A stretch of DNA of 44,600 nt from CAYUWG01 sp964448285. Lineage in GTDB: Bacteria; Bacteroidota; Ignavibacteria; SZUA-365. Made by a program: the position numbers and the translations under genes. Positions 23,920 through 35,857 of the stretch are shown piece by piece; within the stretch, counting starts at the first letter, position 1; each line of letters opens with the position of its first letter. The DNA is taken from NCBI GenBank assembly GCA_964448285.1, contig CAYUWG010000027.1, positions 1 to 44,600 of the forward strand, written 5' to 3'. The notes beneath the pieces were generated by a model. The model was not told where the DNA came from and ran no database searches. It saw only the letters and a list, made by a program, of their open reading frames with translations.

Positions 23920-25571
23920 ATGTCCCCTTACTGCATATCCCGCGTAGGCTTTTGTCTGCTCTGTTATTCGATGTGCCTGTTGGTTGTCGATCGAACTCAT
24001 GCGCAAGGGGCCAGCGGTCTGTCATTCCGAGGCAGCGCAGGCGTTTACGGGGAGTTGTACTCGATGAAGGGCATCCAGACACGGCGTCCCCATCAGACAG
24101 GACGCGTGTTCGTTCGGGGGAGTATCCTATGGGACGGCTTTCAGCTACCGGTGGACCTGTTCTTCACGACTGAGGAAGAAGTCTTCCGGCAATTCATGCA
24201 GAGAGTGTCACTCGGTTTCAAAAACAATGTCGTCGAGTTGCATGCAGGAGATCAATACCCGGTGTATTCGCCATTGACGCTGCAAGGGTCTCTGGTACGC
24301 GGCGTCCACGGCATTGCGAAGACTTCGGGATTTCGCGNNNNNNNNNNGTTCAGTTCAATGCCGGACAAAACCAGCGCGCCATTGACGACGATCCTGTCCG
24401 AGGAAGATTCGGCGCATTCCGTCGCTTTGTCTATGCCGGTAATGGAGGTTATGACGCAGGGAGCATTGCCGGACAACTCCACGTCGTTCGTATCCGCGAT
24501 GAGATTTCTTCCATCGCGGTTTCCTCTTCGTATCTCCGACCGCAAGAGAACCTGATTGTCGGCGGGCAGCTTAGCGGCATCCTGTTGGATAGAGCGCTTC
24601 GTCTTACCGTCGAATTGGATCAATCGTTATGGACTGGTGACATGCGGGAGATTCCGTCGGATTCCGGTAAAGTGCCAGGAGTTTTGGAAAGCTTTTTCCG
24701 GGAGCGGCCAAGCACGAAATCCGGAATTGCTTTTCGTAGCGAGGCAGTGTGGCAAGCTTCAGGCCGGTCTCTTTCCGCAAAATACCAGCGAGTGGAAAGA
24801 GATTACTTTTCGATGGGATCGTTCGGCTTCCAACCGGATTGGGAGGACATACGTTTTCAAGGTTCGACGCCACTGTTCGAACAACAACTCATGCTCAGTC
24901 TCAATCTCGGAACGCGTTCCGACAATCTCTCCGACACGAAACCCGCGACGACGAGAAGGACGGATGCATCGCTCAACGCACAGTATCGCATCGATGAGGT
25001 GTATCGTATCGGCGGAAGTTATTCGCTCTATCTCGATCGCAACGATGCGACTGGCCTGACAGCAGTGGATATGACGACGCACTCGGTAACGCTTCGCCCC
25101 GCGGCGAGTTGGGGCACGGCAGATGACCGCGATCAACTCGACGTGCAACTGACCTACCACCGAAGCAACGACGGCATCGAGCGGCCAGGCGGTTCTTACA
25201 ACTACACGAGGTACGGAGTCTCCTCTTCGTATTCGAAGACATTTTCCAGCGACCTCACGATTTCCGGTTCCTATCAATACAATCGCAATGAAGCTCTGTT
25301 CGGTAAACTGAATTCGCATGGAATCATCCTGAACGGAAATCTCGCCATCATCCCCACAAAACTGACAGGCAGCCTTATGGCTTCAATCACTCGGGAAACA
25401 TCCGATCGGGACTTGAAGAACACACGGTTCTTTGTACAGGTGAGCGGCAGATACGCCATCACGACATCTCTCAGCGTGCAGCTCAACGCAGATGCAACGC
25501 TCTTCAACACCAATTTGGGCAACACGTACCAGGAGTTCCGTTCCGGCCTTACAGTTACTCAGCAATTCTGA
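23920..25571 (+). CDS. Outer-membrane beta-barrel protein, interrupted by an assembly gap
   Basis: The 5' part (23920-24337) starts after a GAGGAG ribosome site with a signal peptide ending near DRTHAQG. It continues with beta-strand-rich sequence (GRVFVRGSILWDGFQLPVDL). After 10 Ns the frame resumes one phase off (VQFNAGQNQRAI...) and runs to a terminal phenylalanine (GLTVTQQF), the usual barrel end recognised by the BAM machinery. The two parts join if the true gap is 2 mod 3; with two bases the protein is 547 residues and reads smoothly. No homologue is recognised. It lies 17 bases before the giant-protein gene and should be co-expressed with it. Confidence 0.75.
24338..24347. other. 10-N scaffold gap
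   Basis: This run of exactly ten Ns breaks the outer-membrane gene. Coding phase before and after implies a true length of 2, 5, 8 ... bases. The apparent stop soon after the gap in the old frame is therefore an artefact, not a pseudogene. Confidence 0.95.
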
Positions 25572-25588
25572 TCCCATAGGAGGTTTCC

Positions 25589-28500
25589 ATGTCCGTCGTT
25601 TTCCGTTCTCCGGCATTCTTTCTTTTGCGCGCACTTACCGTCGCCTTCTTTATGGCAAGTACCTGGTACAGCGTCTCTGAATTATCGGCGCAAACGCTCA
25701 ACGGTCAACTCATCATTCAGCCGTTCACATCGTTTCAGGATTTGCAGAACAATCCAACACTCCTGCAACTGCAACTCACGCAGTCCGGTGCGGGCGTCCT
25801 GAATCTCCAATTCCAATTTCAAATGATGCATAACGGGACGACGCAGGTTGCAAACGGGCAGCATTTCGGAACGCTCAACGGACCCTCGAAAACATACCTC
25901 GCAAACGAATTCATCAACTTCAGCACGCTCACGATTCAGCCGCCGTATCAAGGGACATTCCCGCCGGGTCGATACGACATCGCCGTGCAGATTCAAACGG
26001 TTCCTCCTTCGACGACACAGGCATTCGTCACGGATCATTTCGACCTTGCACCGACAGTGACGCCGCAAGTGGTAATCACACCGTTTGAATCACGCGCTGA
26101 GGTACAGGCGAATCCTTCGAGAATTTCTCTCCAGCTAACGCAGAACGGCAGCACTCCTGTCGACGTCAATCTGTTCTTCCAGCTCTTCCATAACAGCAAC
26201 GAGGTCTGGTCTGGGAACAAGGTCGTTACGCTCACGGGAGCGAACCAGAACTACAATGCATCGCAGAGTATCGATCTTTCGGGACTTACCATCGCAAATG
26301 GATACGACGGGATTCTTCCACCCGGAGATTATGTCGGTCGCTTTACCGTTCAGACGGTAAATCCGCCGATGCCTCAGCCGACGACGGGGGAGGATTTCTT
26401 CATGATTCTCCCTCCGACTCTTACGGCTTCGCTTCAGATTCAACCGTTCAGATCGCTGGCGGAACTGGAAAACAATCCGGGGCGGCTTCAACTGGAAGTC
26501 AATCAGAGCAAGACAAACCCGCTCACGCTTACGCTTGCATTCACCCTCTTCCATGAAAACACACCGGTCTCAACCGGTACTCGAAATATCACACTCCCGG
26601 GAGCCACGAAAATCTATAACGCAACGGAGGCGATCGATTTCATTGCCCTGAACACGCTTGGAGGATACACCGGAAATCTTCCGCCGGGGAATTACAAAGT
26701 GCGCTTTGAAATCACGACGCCGTTTTCCTCCGTACCGGTCACGGCTGAAGCGACCTTTCGCATCGATCCGGATATAACGTCTTCGCTTCTTTTGCAGCCG
26801 TTCCTTTCTATGAACGACGTCCAATCGAATCCCGGTAAGCTCATTCTGACAGTCAACCAGAATGGTGCGGGAACGCTGCAATTGACATTCGATTTCACGC
26901 TGCGGCACAACGGGCAGGTTGTCGTTACCGGTTCGCGACAGGCAGTCCTTGTCGGTGCGTCACAGCAATACAACGCGCTGAGTTGCATCGATTTTACGTC
27001 GCTCAATAAGCAGCCCGGATATGAAGGGACGTTTCCTCCCGGCGATTACGAGGTGACCATCGCTACTTCATCCCTTCAATCGACAGGACCAACAACCGCG
27101 AGTGGCACGTTCCGCATCGACCCACAGCTTGTGACGCTGAGTTCGTCGGTGACGGTGTCGCCGTTCACTTCGAATAGCAATCTTCAGGCGAATCCGCAGA
27201 ACGTTCAGTTGACGCTTACGCAATCCGGCAGCGGCATGATCACGTGCACGGTGCGCTTCGAACTTCGTCACAACGGAACGCTCGTGGTGGAAGGCACACG
27301 ACCGGTTCAACTAAGCTCGCCATCGAGTACGTTCGATGCATCGCAGTTCATTGACTTTTCAACGCTGACGATCAGTCCGGGATATCAAGGGACATTTCCG
27401 TCGGGCGATTATGAAGTGACGCTGATCACATCATCGACGCAGGCGATGGGACCGACGACAGCAAGGGGCACGTTCCGGATCGACCCACAGCTTGTGACGC
27501 TGAGTTCGTCGGTGACGGTGTCGCCGTTCACTTNNNNNNNNNNNNNNNNNNNNNNNNNNNNNNNNNNNNNNNNNNNNNNNNNNNNNNNNNNNNNNNNNNN
27601 NNNNNNNNNNNNNNNNNNNNNNNNNNNNNNNNNTCGACGCAGGCGATGGGACCGACGACAGCAAGGGGCACGTTCCGGATCGACCCACCACCAGTACAAG
27701 TCAGTGCAACGATCAACGTATTGAACTTTCCATCGTTCGAACATCTGCGGAGCAATCCGGGCTTAGTCCAACTCTTCCTTACGCAGACTGGAACATCGCC
27801 CATCAATCTCGCCGTGCAGTTTCAGCTCTTTCACAAAGGAACGCAGGCAGCGGTAGGAATGAGGAACATCACTCTCAATAGTGTATCTGATCAGTTCGAT
27901 GCATCGCAGTTCATCGATTTCCCGTCGCTCTCCATTCAAGCGCCGTATCAACAGGAATTTCCGGAAGGCGGCTATGCAGTAGTCGTGACGGTGACGCCGG
28001 AGTTGCCGAACGCCCAGCCCATCATCGTGACGGGGCAGTTCTCTATTCGCATTGCACCCGTCGAGGAACCGGAGAACATCACGTTGATCTTCCCTCAGGA
28101 TGGCGCTCGACTCTCGTTCGCAAATCCCACGTTCCAGTGGACGCAATTCAACGGCTACGTTCGCTTCACGCTCGTCGAAGTTCTCGATGGACAGTCTCCT
28201 TCGCACGCACTTCAAGCGAACGTCCCGATTCTGCGCTTAGAGAATCTCACCGATCCGCAACTCTACTACAGTGCGGAATATCCCCTCCTGAAAGAGAACG
28301 CGCAGTATGCATGGTTCGTGCAGGGCTTTCGTGAAAGCACGAGAGGACTGATTACCGTGACAAGTGAAGCTGCCACATTCTCCATCATCCCCACGGATAT
28401 CGTTATCAAGCCGGGACAGAAGTACATCGAACTCCTTTCGCCTCCCGACAACGCCGATGCTTTTCCGAGGACGATTTTTTCCTGGCGGCCTGTCGGCTTT

Positions 28501-31500
28501 GAACCGGGCGGTCAGTATCGCTTGTGCATGTGGAAAGATATCATCGGCGTTTCCGTCGAGCAGATCATGCAGGGAGACCCCGTTCATACGACCGTTGTCA
28601 CTGGTGAGACGTGGCGCATCCCTCCGGAAATTCCCGTGCTCGAATGCAACAACTATATCTGGACTGTCACGACAACCGGAGGAGGATTAGGCCTTGGTGA
28701 CGGCGGTACGACGACGAGCGGTCCATGCGGAGGCGGAGGCACGACGACGAGCGATCCGAAGCTCCCGCCGATTACACCGACGAGAAGAATTCATATCCCG
28801 ACAACGTGTGCATCGCTGCCGTGCATTATGCCGAGCATCGGTCGCGATGCCGCAATGGCACCGGTTCTCGAAGTGAAATTGGAGGAGGCCGAGACGTTCA
28901 AATATCCGCGGGGAGTTGCTCTTCGCGCGAACGGGATCGATTGGGATTATCTCATTCTCCCCTGCACGGGCTGCGAAGGCGGACCGAGTGAAAAGAAGAT
29001 TCCCATCCAAGATCAAATGGTGAACTACGAATGGAGACTCAACGGCAAAGGTTCGCTCAACACGCCCTTCGACGCGAAGAAACACGAAGATGCGATGAAG
29101 CGCATCGAAGAGATTCTCAAGCGCCTCGACGAGATCACGAAGAAGATCGCTGAGTTGCAGATGGCCGCGAAAGATGCGGTGAGTGCTCTTGAACAGAAGA
29201 AGAAAGCTGCAGAGAAGGAAATCGCGCGTGTCGAAGAAGAACTCAAGCTCATAGAAGATGAGTTGAAGAAAGTCGGCGAAGAGTTGAAGAAGATCGAAGA
29301 GCTGTTGAAGCAACAGGAAGCGAAAAAATCGCAGGCTGAAAGTGAACTGAAGCAAAAGCAGGAAGAGCTTGTGAAGGTGCTGGAAGAGATCGAGAAGCTG
29401 GAGGACAAGCTTTCCGGCAAGCCCACCGAAGCGGAAAAACAGAAACTTGCCGAAGCAACAGCGAAGCGGGAAGAACTGAAAGCCGCCGAGGAGCAACTCA
29501 AGCAAAAACTGGATCAGATCGTCTCGACGGGGAAAGCGTTGCGCGATGCAATCATCGCTGCGGAACAGCAACTGCTCACGGTGACGAACTCATACGCGTC
29601 GCTGAAGCAGCAAGGCGAGCAACGCAACAAGGAAATTGCAGACCTGCAAAGCATACTCTACACGCCGCGCGGCGGACGCGAGTATTTCCAGGCGCGCCGC
29701 GATTGGGCAGCGAAGGCATCAGCGATCATCAACGGCTTCTTCACTGCAAATCGCGTTTCGCTTTCCGCATCGATGCAGGAAGTCCAGACGGAAGGGCAGG
29801 CGGTTTTCGCAACGCGCAGCAAACCCCAGCGAGACGCGAAGCTTGCATCCTTCAGGACGAAACTGAATGCGTTTACATCAATGCTTAACTCAGCGTGTGA
29901 CACGGTAAAGGTTGGGAAATCTGACTGCCGGAGTGCGGCAGCGGTCGTCGCTTCGGCTGCGACGAGCTATGACTCCGCAGTGACGACCGGCGAACGTGTC
30001 ATGTACGTCATGGATCCACAGGTTTTGCAACGACTGGATGCAGCACGAGCGGCGTTGGCGCAACTCAATCCTGCAATTCAACAGGCCTCCAACGCGGTCA
30101 AACAACAAAGCACCGCGTATCAAAGCGCAATCGCGCAGTATCGCACGACAATGAAACAGCTTGAGCAGGAAAAGACACAGCTCACCGAGCAGGTCGAACA
30201 GAAGCGTACAGCTTCGGCGCTTGCAGAGAAGGCGTACCAGGACCTGGTGAACGCGAGGCTTCAGGATCTCGCGCAAAACGGAGACACGTATGCCGAGCAA
30301 TTGAAGCAGGAACGCGAGAAAGAAATCGGCTTGCTCAACGGCATCAACGGGCTTGAAAAAACGATAGAACATCTCATCGACACGATCAAAACGCTCACGC
30401 TCGACAAAGAGATGCTCGCTTCGAAAAAGAAAGAACTCGAAGAACAGCGCGATGCACTCAAAGCGAAACTCGAGAAACTGAAAGCGCTCTTGAATTCGAA
30501 ACCGCCGACGTTCGAAGATGAAATCGCCGCGCTTGAAGAAGAGAAAAAGACTCTTGAAGAAGAGCTGAAACAGAAGAAGCAGGAAGCCGCCGCCGCCCTT
30601 GCTGGTTCGAAATCTGCCAGCGGGCCGATCGTGTATTATATCCCTCCACCTTTGGAAGAGATCATGAAGGAGGACGCAAGGAAGAAGTTCGAAGCGTTGA
30701 AGGATTCAGTAAAGGCAGCGGAAGCGGAAGTCGCACTTGCGAAGGCATTCAAAGCGGAGGTGCAAGTAAAACTTCTCACGGAATTCGAAAACGTTGCCCG
30801 GCAGCTCACGGTTTACAAGACGAACTTCACACAGAAGGACGAACTGAAGAAACAACTCAATGAAGCGGAGAAGGAGCTTCTCTCCGAGAAAGGCAAAGCC
30901 ACGGAGAAATATCTCGACTTCCAGTTGAAGGTGCAGGAGACGATCCAGCGCTCCGAGCAAGAGAAAAAGAAAGCAGAGGAAAACAAGAAAGAAGCAGAAG
31001 CTGAAGTAGAAGGCGCGAAGAAAGAAGTCGATGAAGCACAGAAAGAATTGGAGGACGCCGACAAAGCGAGGCTCCAGTACGACATGACCCTGCGTGATCT
31101 CCACAGTCAATACGACTTTCACGAGAAGCAAGTCAACGCTCTGAAGTCAACCGTGAAGGAGCGCTCCGATGAGTTGAAGCAAGAGCAAGCGAAACTCAAG
31201 GAAATAGAAAAGGAGCTCGGACGCGCGAACAAGGAACTCTCTCGCGCGAACGCCGGAGAAAATGAAGCAGCGATCACATCGGCGCGCGCGAAAGTTCAGC
31301 AACTCGATGCTCAACTCACGTTGCAGAAAACGAAAGTCCAGCAAGTGGAATCTGCGCTCGAATCCGCGAAGTCATCACTTACCGGTGCGCAAACGTCTCT
31401 TGACCAATCCCTCGCCGCAATCCGTCAGCACGAAGCCACGTTCCTCGACGTCACGCGTAACTATAAGAAAGCGGAAGATCGCCTCTTCCACGCGAGACAG

Positions 31501-34500
31501 GATCATGAGGAAGTGCTTTCCGAGTTGAACATGTGGACCGACATCGTCAAGCGGGCTGAGACGATCATCGATGAGATGTACAAGAAGCGCGATAAGGCCC
31601 AGGAGATGGTGCAGGAAAAAGTAAACGAAGAAGTGAAAGCGGAAGAGAAGAAGAAAGCAATCGATGAGTTGAAGGAAGAGGTCGAGAAAGCTGAGAAAGC
31701 GATGGCTGAAGCTGAGAAGAAAGCGGCCGAATCACTCAAGAAAAAAGAGGAACTCATCAAGGAAGCAGAGGAGAAACTCGAGCAGGCAAAGGAGAAGCTG
31801 AAGAAAGCTGAACAGGAACTGCGCGACTTCCTCGTGCAGGAATTCGAGAAGCCCGAACACAAGGACGAACTGATTATCGAAGCAGTGAATGTCCCGCTCG
31901 ATGGCTGGCGTACGGGCGAAGGGAAGCGGCGAATCACGGCGACCATTCTTTACATGAACAACCGTACGCCCATGCTGCAAGCGCCCGTCCCGACGTGGAG
32001 CAAGCCGCCGGGTTCGAGCAAGACATCCGTATGTAATCCGACCTTCACACCGAAATCCGATCCGCCGTTCGGCAAGGTTGAGCCGTCGTTCAAAATGCCC
32101 GAACCGAGGACGATCGCGTTGATGTACAAGAACGGTGAACCTCTGTGGCCTGAATGGCCGGTCATCGAAACGAGCGAAGTCCTTGCCAAAGACGTCGTTC
32201 AACTGAAAACATCGAATGGGGACATGGATCAATTTCTACGCGGTTGCATCGTGGAAGTGTTCTGCTGCTCACCCGTAGGCGATGGTCCGCATCCCATCAG
32301 AGATTTCATGCATTACCGGTGGCTGCCGATCGATGGACGTTACATCAATGGCGCCGCATACGATGAGGTTTTCTGGGAACCGCCGATCATCGAAAAACCG
32401 GATTGCGACAAGGAGCTGAAGTTCAAAGCCAAATATAGCGCGAACGGAATCGCGGGCGATCCGGAGCCTGAGGAAGAATCGAAAAAGAAAGTCAAAGCCG
32501 GCGTCTTAATCGAAATCCCGAAAGAACTCCTCGGTTCTCCGAATGAGAAGATCACCGTCAAGCCGCGCATCGTTCGCGGCGATCACACGGGAATCGATAA
32601 CGAGACCGTTGAGTACAAAGTCACGAAGGTCGCAGGCGAATCGTCCAAGTGGGGGATCGACCAGAAGGAAAAGGAAACCGTCCCGAAAGAGACGAAGAAC
32701 GGTGGCTACGCAGAAGCGGACTTCTACTTCGGCGACGGCTTCGCAAAGTTCAAGATCGAGGTCACATGGAAACGAGGCTCCGTTTGTGAGACGAAATCAT
32801 TCGATGCGATCTCGCCTCTGTATCTGCGATTTCTGCGCCTTGCATCCGGACCTTCGACTCAAGTCTGGAATGCGACGAAGGGTGTTTGGAATGCACCGGG
32901 GACGTTCGTCTCCGCTGCGAAAGGATTGCCTGACGAAGGTCCATTCACAGCCGTTGAAGGCGTAACCGGCCTGCACGACGAAAACAGAGATTTCGTCAAC
33001 GATAAGGAGCTTACCTACAAGCCTGCAATCGACACCATAAAACTCGATCCGAAAAAGGTGAAGACAGAACTCTTCGGCATCGGACGAACGGAAGTCAAGA
33101 ATCCGCCGGAGGAAGCGAGCTTCGCAGTGAACGTGAAGATCGAAGAGAAGTACAAGGATGTCACGCGCCCGCCGGAAGAGAACAAGGAGTACAGCACGGA
33201 GAAGATCAAAAAGATCAAGATCGGTCCCGCAGCACTTCCGTTCGTTTTCGTTCTCGAAGAAGAGTTCGATAAAGGCGTGACGATCACGACGAAAGCGAAG
33301 ATCGAAAGTGAAATCGGCGGAATCCTCATCGATGCAATCAAGGACGTTGAGTTCAGCGTCGTCGAGGTGATTACGGACGATAACGTTGACGCCAACGGCG
33401 CTGCCACAGCGGTCGGCGGTTACGTGAAATGGGAAAGCGACGCAGGGGTAAAACCTCCCTTCCCCGGCTTTGACGTCGTGATCAAATCCATCGGCGTCTC
33501 CGCCAATCTCGCGGGTGAATTGCAGGGAACGATCGCGCGCCCGAAAATTCCTTCTGACGATCCTGAGGAGAAAGAGGAAGAAGAGGGAGACGATGAAGTC
33601 CGTTTCATTGCAGAAGCGGATGCAAACGGAAACTTCTATGGCGAAGTGGAGAATTTTCCGGAGTTCAACTTCTACCGATTCAAGATGCTGAAAGGCTCTG
33701 CCTTCGCGGTGGACTTCAGCGAGACGAGAAGCGCGGAGAACTTCGACGAAGACTTCAAAGGCATTGTCGTGCGAAAAGCGGACATGCAATTGCCGGAGGA
33801 ATTCAGCCGGCAGGGCGGCGAGTTGCCATCGGTGCTCACGATCGAAGACTTCGGCGTCGGCGTCACGAAAGCGAACGGTTTGTGTGTTCAGGGAAAAATC
33901 GAACTGAGCGGCTCGCTGTTTTCCATCGGCTTCGCCGGCTATGAGTTCGAAGCGAAATCGATCCGGCTGGAATTCGGAAAGGGAAGCGTCGATGGCAAGT
34001 TCGAAGGCTCGGTGAAACTTCCGATTCCGTTCGAAGGCTCACTCGATCTTTCCGTAGAGAAAGCGGGTTCGAAGTGGACGGGTAAGCTGTCAACAGGTGA
34101 ACCGGTCACGATCCCGCGTCTCGGTTTAGTCGTACAGGTGAGCAACAGTTCGAAGATTCAGTGGGACTTTGCAAAAGACGAAGGCTCGCTCGAACTCACC
34201 GCGAACATTCGTTCGAAGACGCTCGGTGAAATGCAGATCACCGGACTGGAAGTCACTTCGAAGGGTGAGTTCAAAGGTGAGATCGCGCTCCTTTCGCTTC
34301 CGCAAATCAAGTTCGGAACCGGATTCAACCTGCACATCGACAAAGTAAGCTTCAAGAAGGAAGAAGGACCGGACTATGCACTCGTCATCGCAGGCGGTTT
34401 CGGTTTTCCCGTCATTGAGAAGCTCGATGCGACGGTCACGATTCTTCCGGGGCCGAAAATTTCCATCAATCCCGTCGAGATGGAAGTTAAGTTCGAGAAG

Positions 34501-35523
34501 TCACCGATGCTCTTTGCAGGCGCGATTGCCTATGACGGCAACGTGTTCAAAGGCGAGTTCGAAGTGGGGATCAGCAATCTCGCCGCGAAAGGAGGCAAGG
34601 GCGGAAGCAAGGGCATCTACGGGATGTTCATCATCGGTTCACACCCCATCAACGAGACGACGAGCTACAGCTTCTGGTATGTTGAGATGGTTTTGAAAGG
34701 CAGCATTCCATTGGGGCAAACCGGTCTGTCGCTTCTCGAACTCGGAGGAGGCGTCGGTTATAACTACGACCCGCCGATCGGCGAGCAGAAAGGCGCTCCA
34801 CGCAACTCCGGAACGATGGCCTTCAAGGCAATTATCGGCATGGGCAACACGCCAAGCGGTGAAATCTTTGCGGGACGCTTGACGATGGTGCTGACCAACC
34901 AGGTCTTCTCACTCAACGGTAAAGTGTGGCTTCTCTCCAAAGAGGACGCCATGTTCGGTGAAGGACAGTTGAACCTCTGGTTCAGTGACTCGCATCTCGA
35001 CGGATTCGTGCGGATGTTCGTCGGTATCCCCGATGCGAAAGGAAAGGTTTTCCGATTCAATGGACGCATCGATTATTTCTTCGGAAATACGTGGTGGATC
35101 AAAACGAACCAGAAGATCAGCGGAGCGCTTTTCAATGAAGTGAAAGCGGAAGCGAGCCTCGATATCCGGGACGGATTCATCGACGCGGAAGGGAACCTGA
35201 CCTACGGATTGAAGAAGGACATTCCACTCGCCATCGTCACGCTGAAGATCGTCGTCGATGTGCGTGCGAGCGGTGCGCTCAAGCTCGTTACCAAGCCTTC
35301 GTTCTCGATGTACGCGAACGCGGAGTTTCATGGAAGCTGGGACGTAAACGTCGATACGCCAGCGGGAGAATACGACGTTCTCGCAGGCGGACTCCATTTA
35401 CGTGCTGAGTTGATCGTTGCCAATAACGTTGCCGAACTCCGCGGCAGCGCCGGCGTGAGTTACAGCATCCTTTGGTGGAGTGGCAGCGAGCAAGTGGATT
35501 TAGGAATTCGTGTGAATATCTGA
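25589..35523 (+). CDS. Giant secreted TANFOR-like repeat and coiled-coil protein
   Basis: The gene has a GGAGG ribosome site and a signal peptide cleaved near ELSA|QT (residue 34). A 100-N gap shifts the frame; with 263 bp restored the product is 3,365 residues. Order: seven or more TANFOR-like domains of about 120 residues (to about 28055); two Ig/fibronectin-like modules (GARLSFANPTFQW; DAFPRTIFSW); a Gly/Thr linker (about 28680-28760); a Lys/Glu/Gln-rich coiled coil of about 920 residues (29080-31850) with a break near 29650-30010; then about 1,220 beta-rich residues. The C-terminal 600 residues hold repetitive amphipathic strands. No type IX sorting domain is seen. It probably works with the adjoining barrel. 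Function unknown. Confidence 0.8.
25697..28055 (+). repeat. Tandem TANFOR-like domain repeats (period about 360 bp)
   Basis: Units begin near 25697, 26060, 26428, 26779, 27139, 27502 and 27700 (the last after the gap). Each has the pattern: hydrophobic strand plus PF, short S-x-x-x-L-Q-x-NP, LTLTQ-G, HNG or FH, D-SQFIDF-TL, GY-GTFP-GDYEV. The domain resembles the TANFOR module of secreted Bacteroidota proteins; that name is an inference from pattern. Early units are diverged, while the fifth and sixth share 53 identical bases (27118-27170 and 27481-27533), showing recent duplication with a 363-bp period. Confidence 0.8.
27534..27633. other. 100-N scaffold gap inside identical tandem repeats
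   Basis: The gap starts at phase 53 of the 363-bp unit and ends where the next bases (from 27634) match 27434 onward, phase 316, for 54 identical bases. A single unit would need 263 missing bases. Coding phase independently requires 2 mod 3, and 263 satisfies it. The 100 Ns are thus a placeholder; the real missing length should be 263 plus a multiple of 363. Confidence 0.9.
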
Positions 35524-35857
35524 GCACTCACCAATCGGCACGGGAGTGGCGTCATCAGACGACCTCTCCTTCGTTTATATCTTCATCACCTGCCGTTGAG
35601 TGATTCAACACGAAGAGAATATCAAAGCAGGCAATGGGTTTGGAGAGATTCTCAACGAGTCTTCTCTCTGCGCCGATGATTTCCTTTACACTGTCGTGTG
35701 AGTGGGTTTTCATTATTCAACGATGAATGTGCGCAGAGCGCATTCAATCACACATTTCATGATCGAAACGAAGTCCGGCATGAGGCTTGCCCTCTTCTGA
35801 AGTGAAATCGTTCCAATCACTCCGGTTGGACGTCACGAAACCTCAGGAGAAGTCATC
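35524..35857 (+). other. Upstream regulatory region of the redox operon
   Basis: No gene is supported in these 334 bases. The region carries three short dyads: GTTGA/TCAAC (35595-35609), ATTCA/TGAAT (35715-35728) and TGCGC-AGA-GCGCA (35730-35742). They lie 34 to about 180 bases upstream of the sigma-54-type promoter, where enhancer-binding proteins usually bind. There is no obvious terminator for the giant-protein gene. Confidence 0.45.
35776..35790 (+). promoter_or_regulatory. Candidate sigma-54 (-24/-12) promoter
   Basis: The stretch CGGCATGAGGCTTGC has GG (35777-35778) and GC (35789-35790) separated by exactly ten bases, with GGCA and TTGC agreeing with the TGGCAC-N5-TTGCA consensus. A start near 35802 would give a leader of about 56 bases, containing an AGGAG ribosome site, before the GcvH-like gene at 35858. 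The same operon region encodes a GAFTGA-containing sigma-54 activator, which makes the site more credible. Confidence 0.6.

Noticed and set aside
23920..24555. Outer-membrane gene as a frameshifted pseudogene
   Set aside because: The frame change coincides exactly with a 10-N placeholder, and both sides are well-formed coding sequence.
27528..27806. Minus-strand frames running through the N gap
   Set aside because: They exist only because Ns contain no stops; the plus-strand giant gene explains the region.
35810..35836. Third copy of the ECF promoter element upstream of the first GcvH-like gene (TTCCAATCACTCCGG)
   Set aside because: Only the first block is partly alike; the CGGCATCA block is absent.
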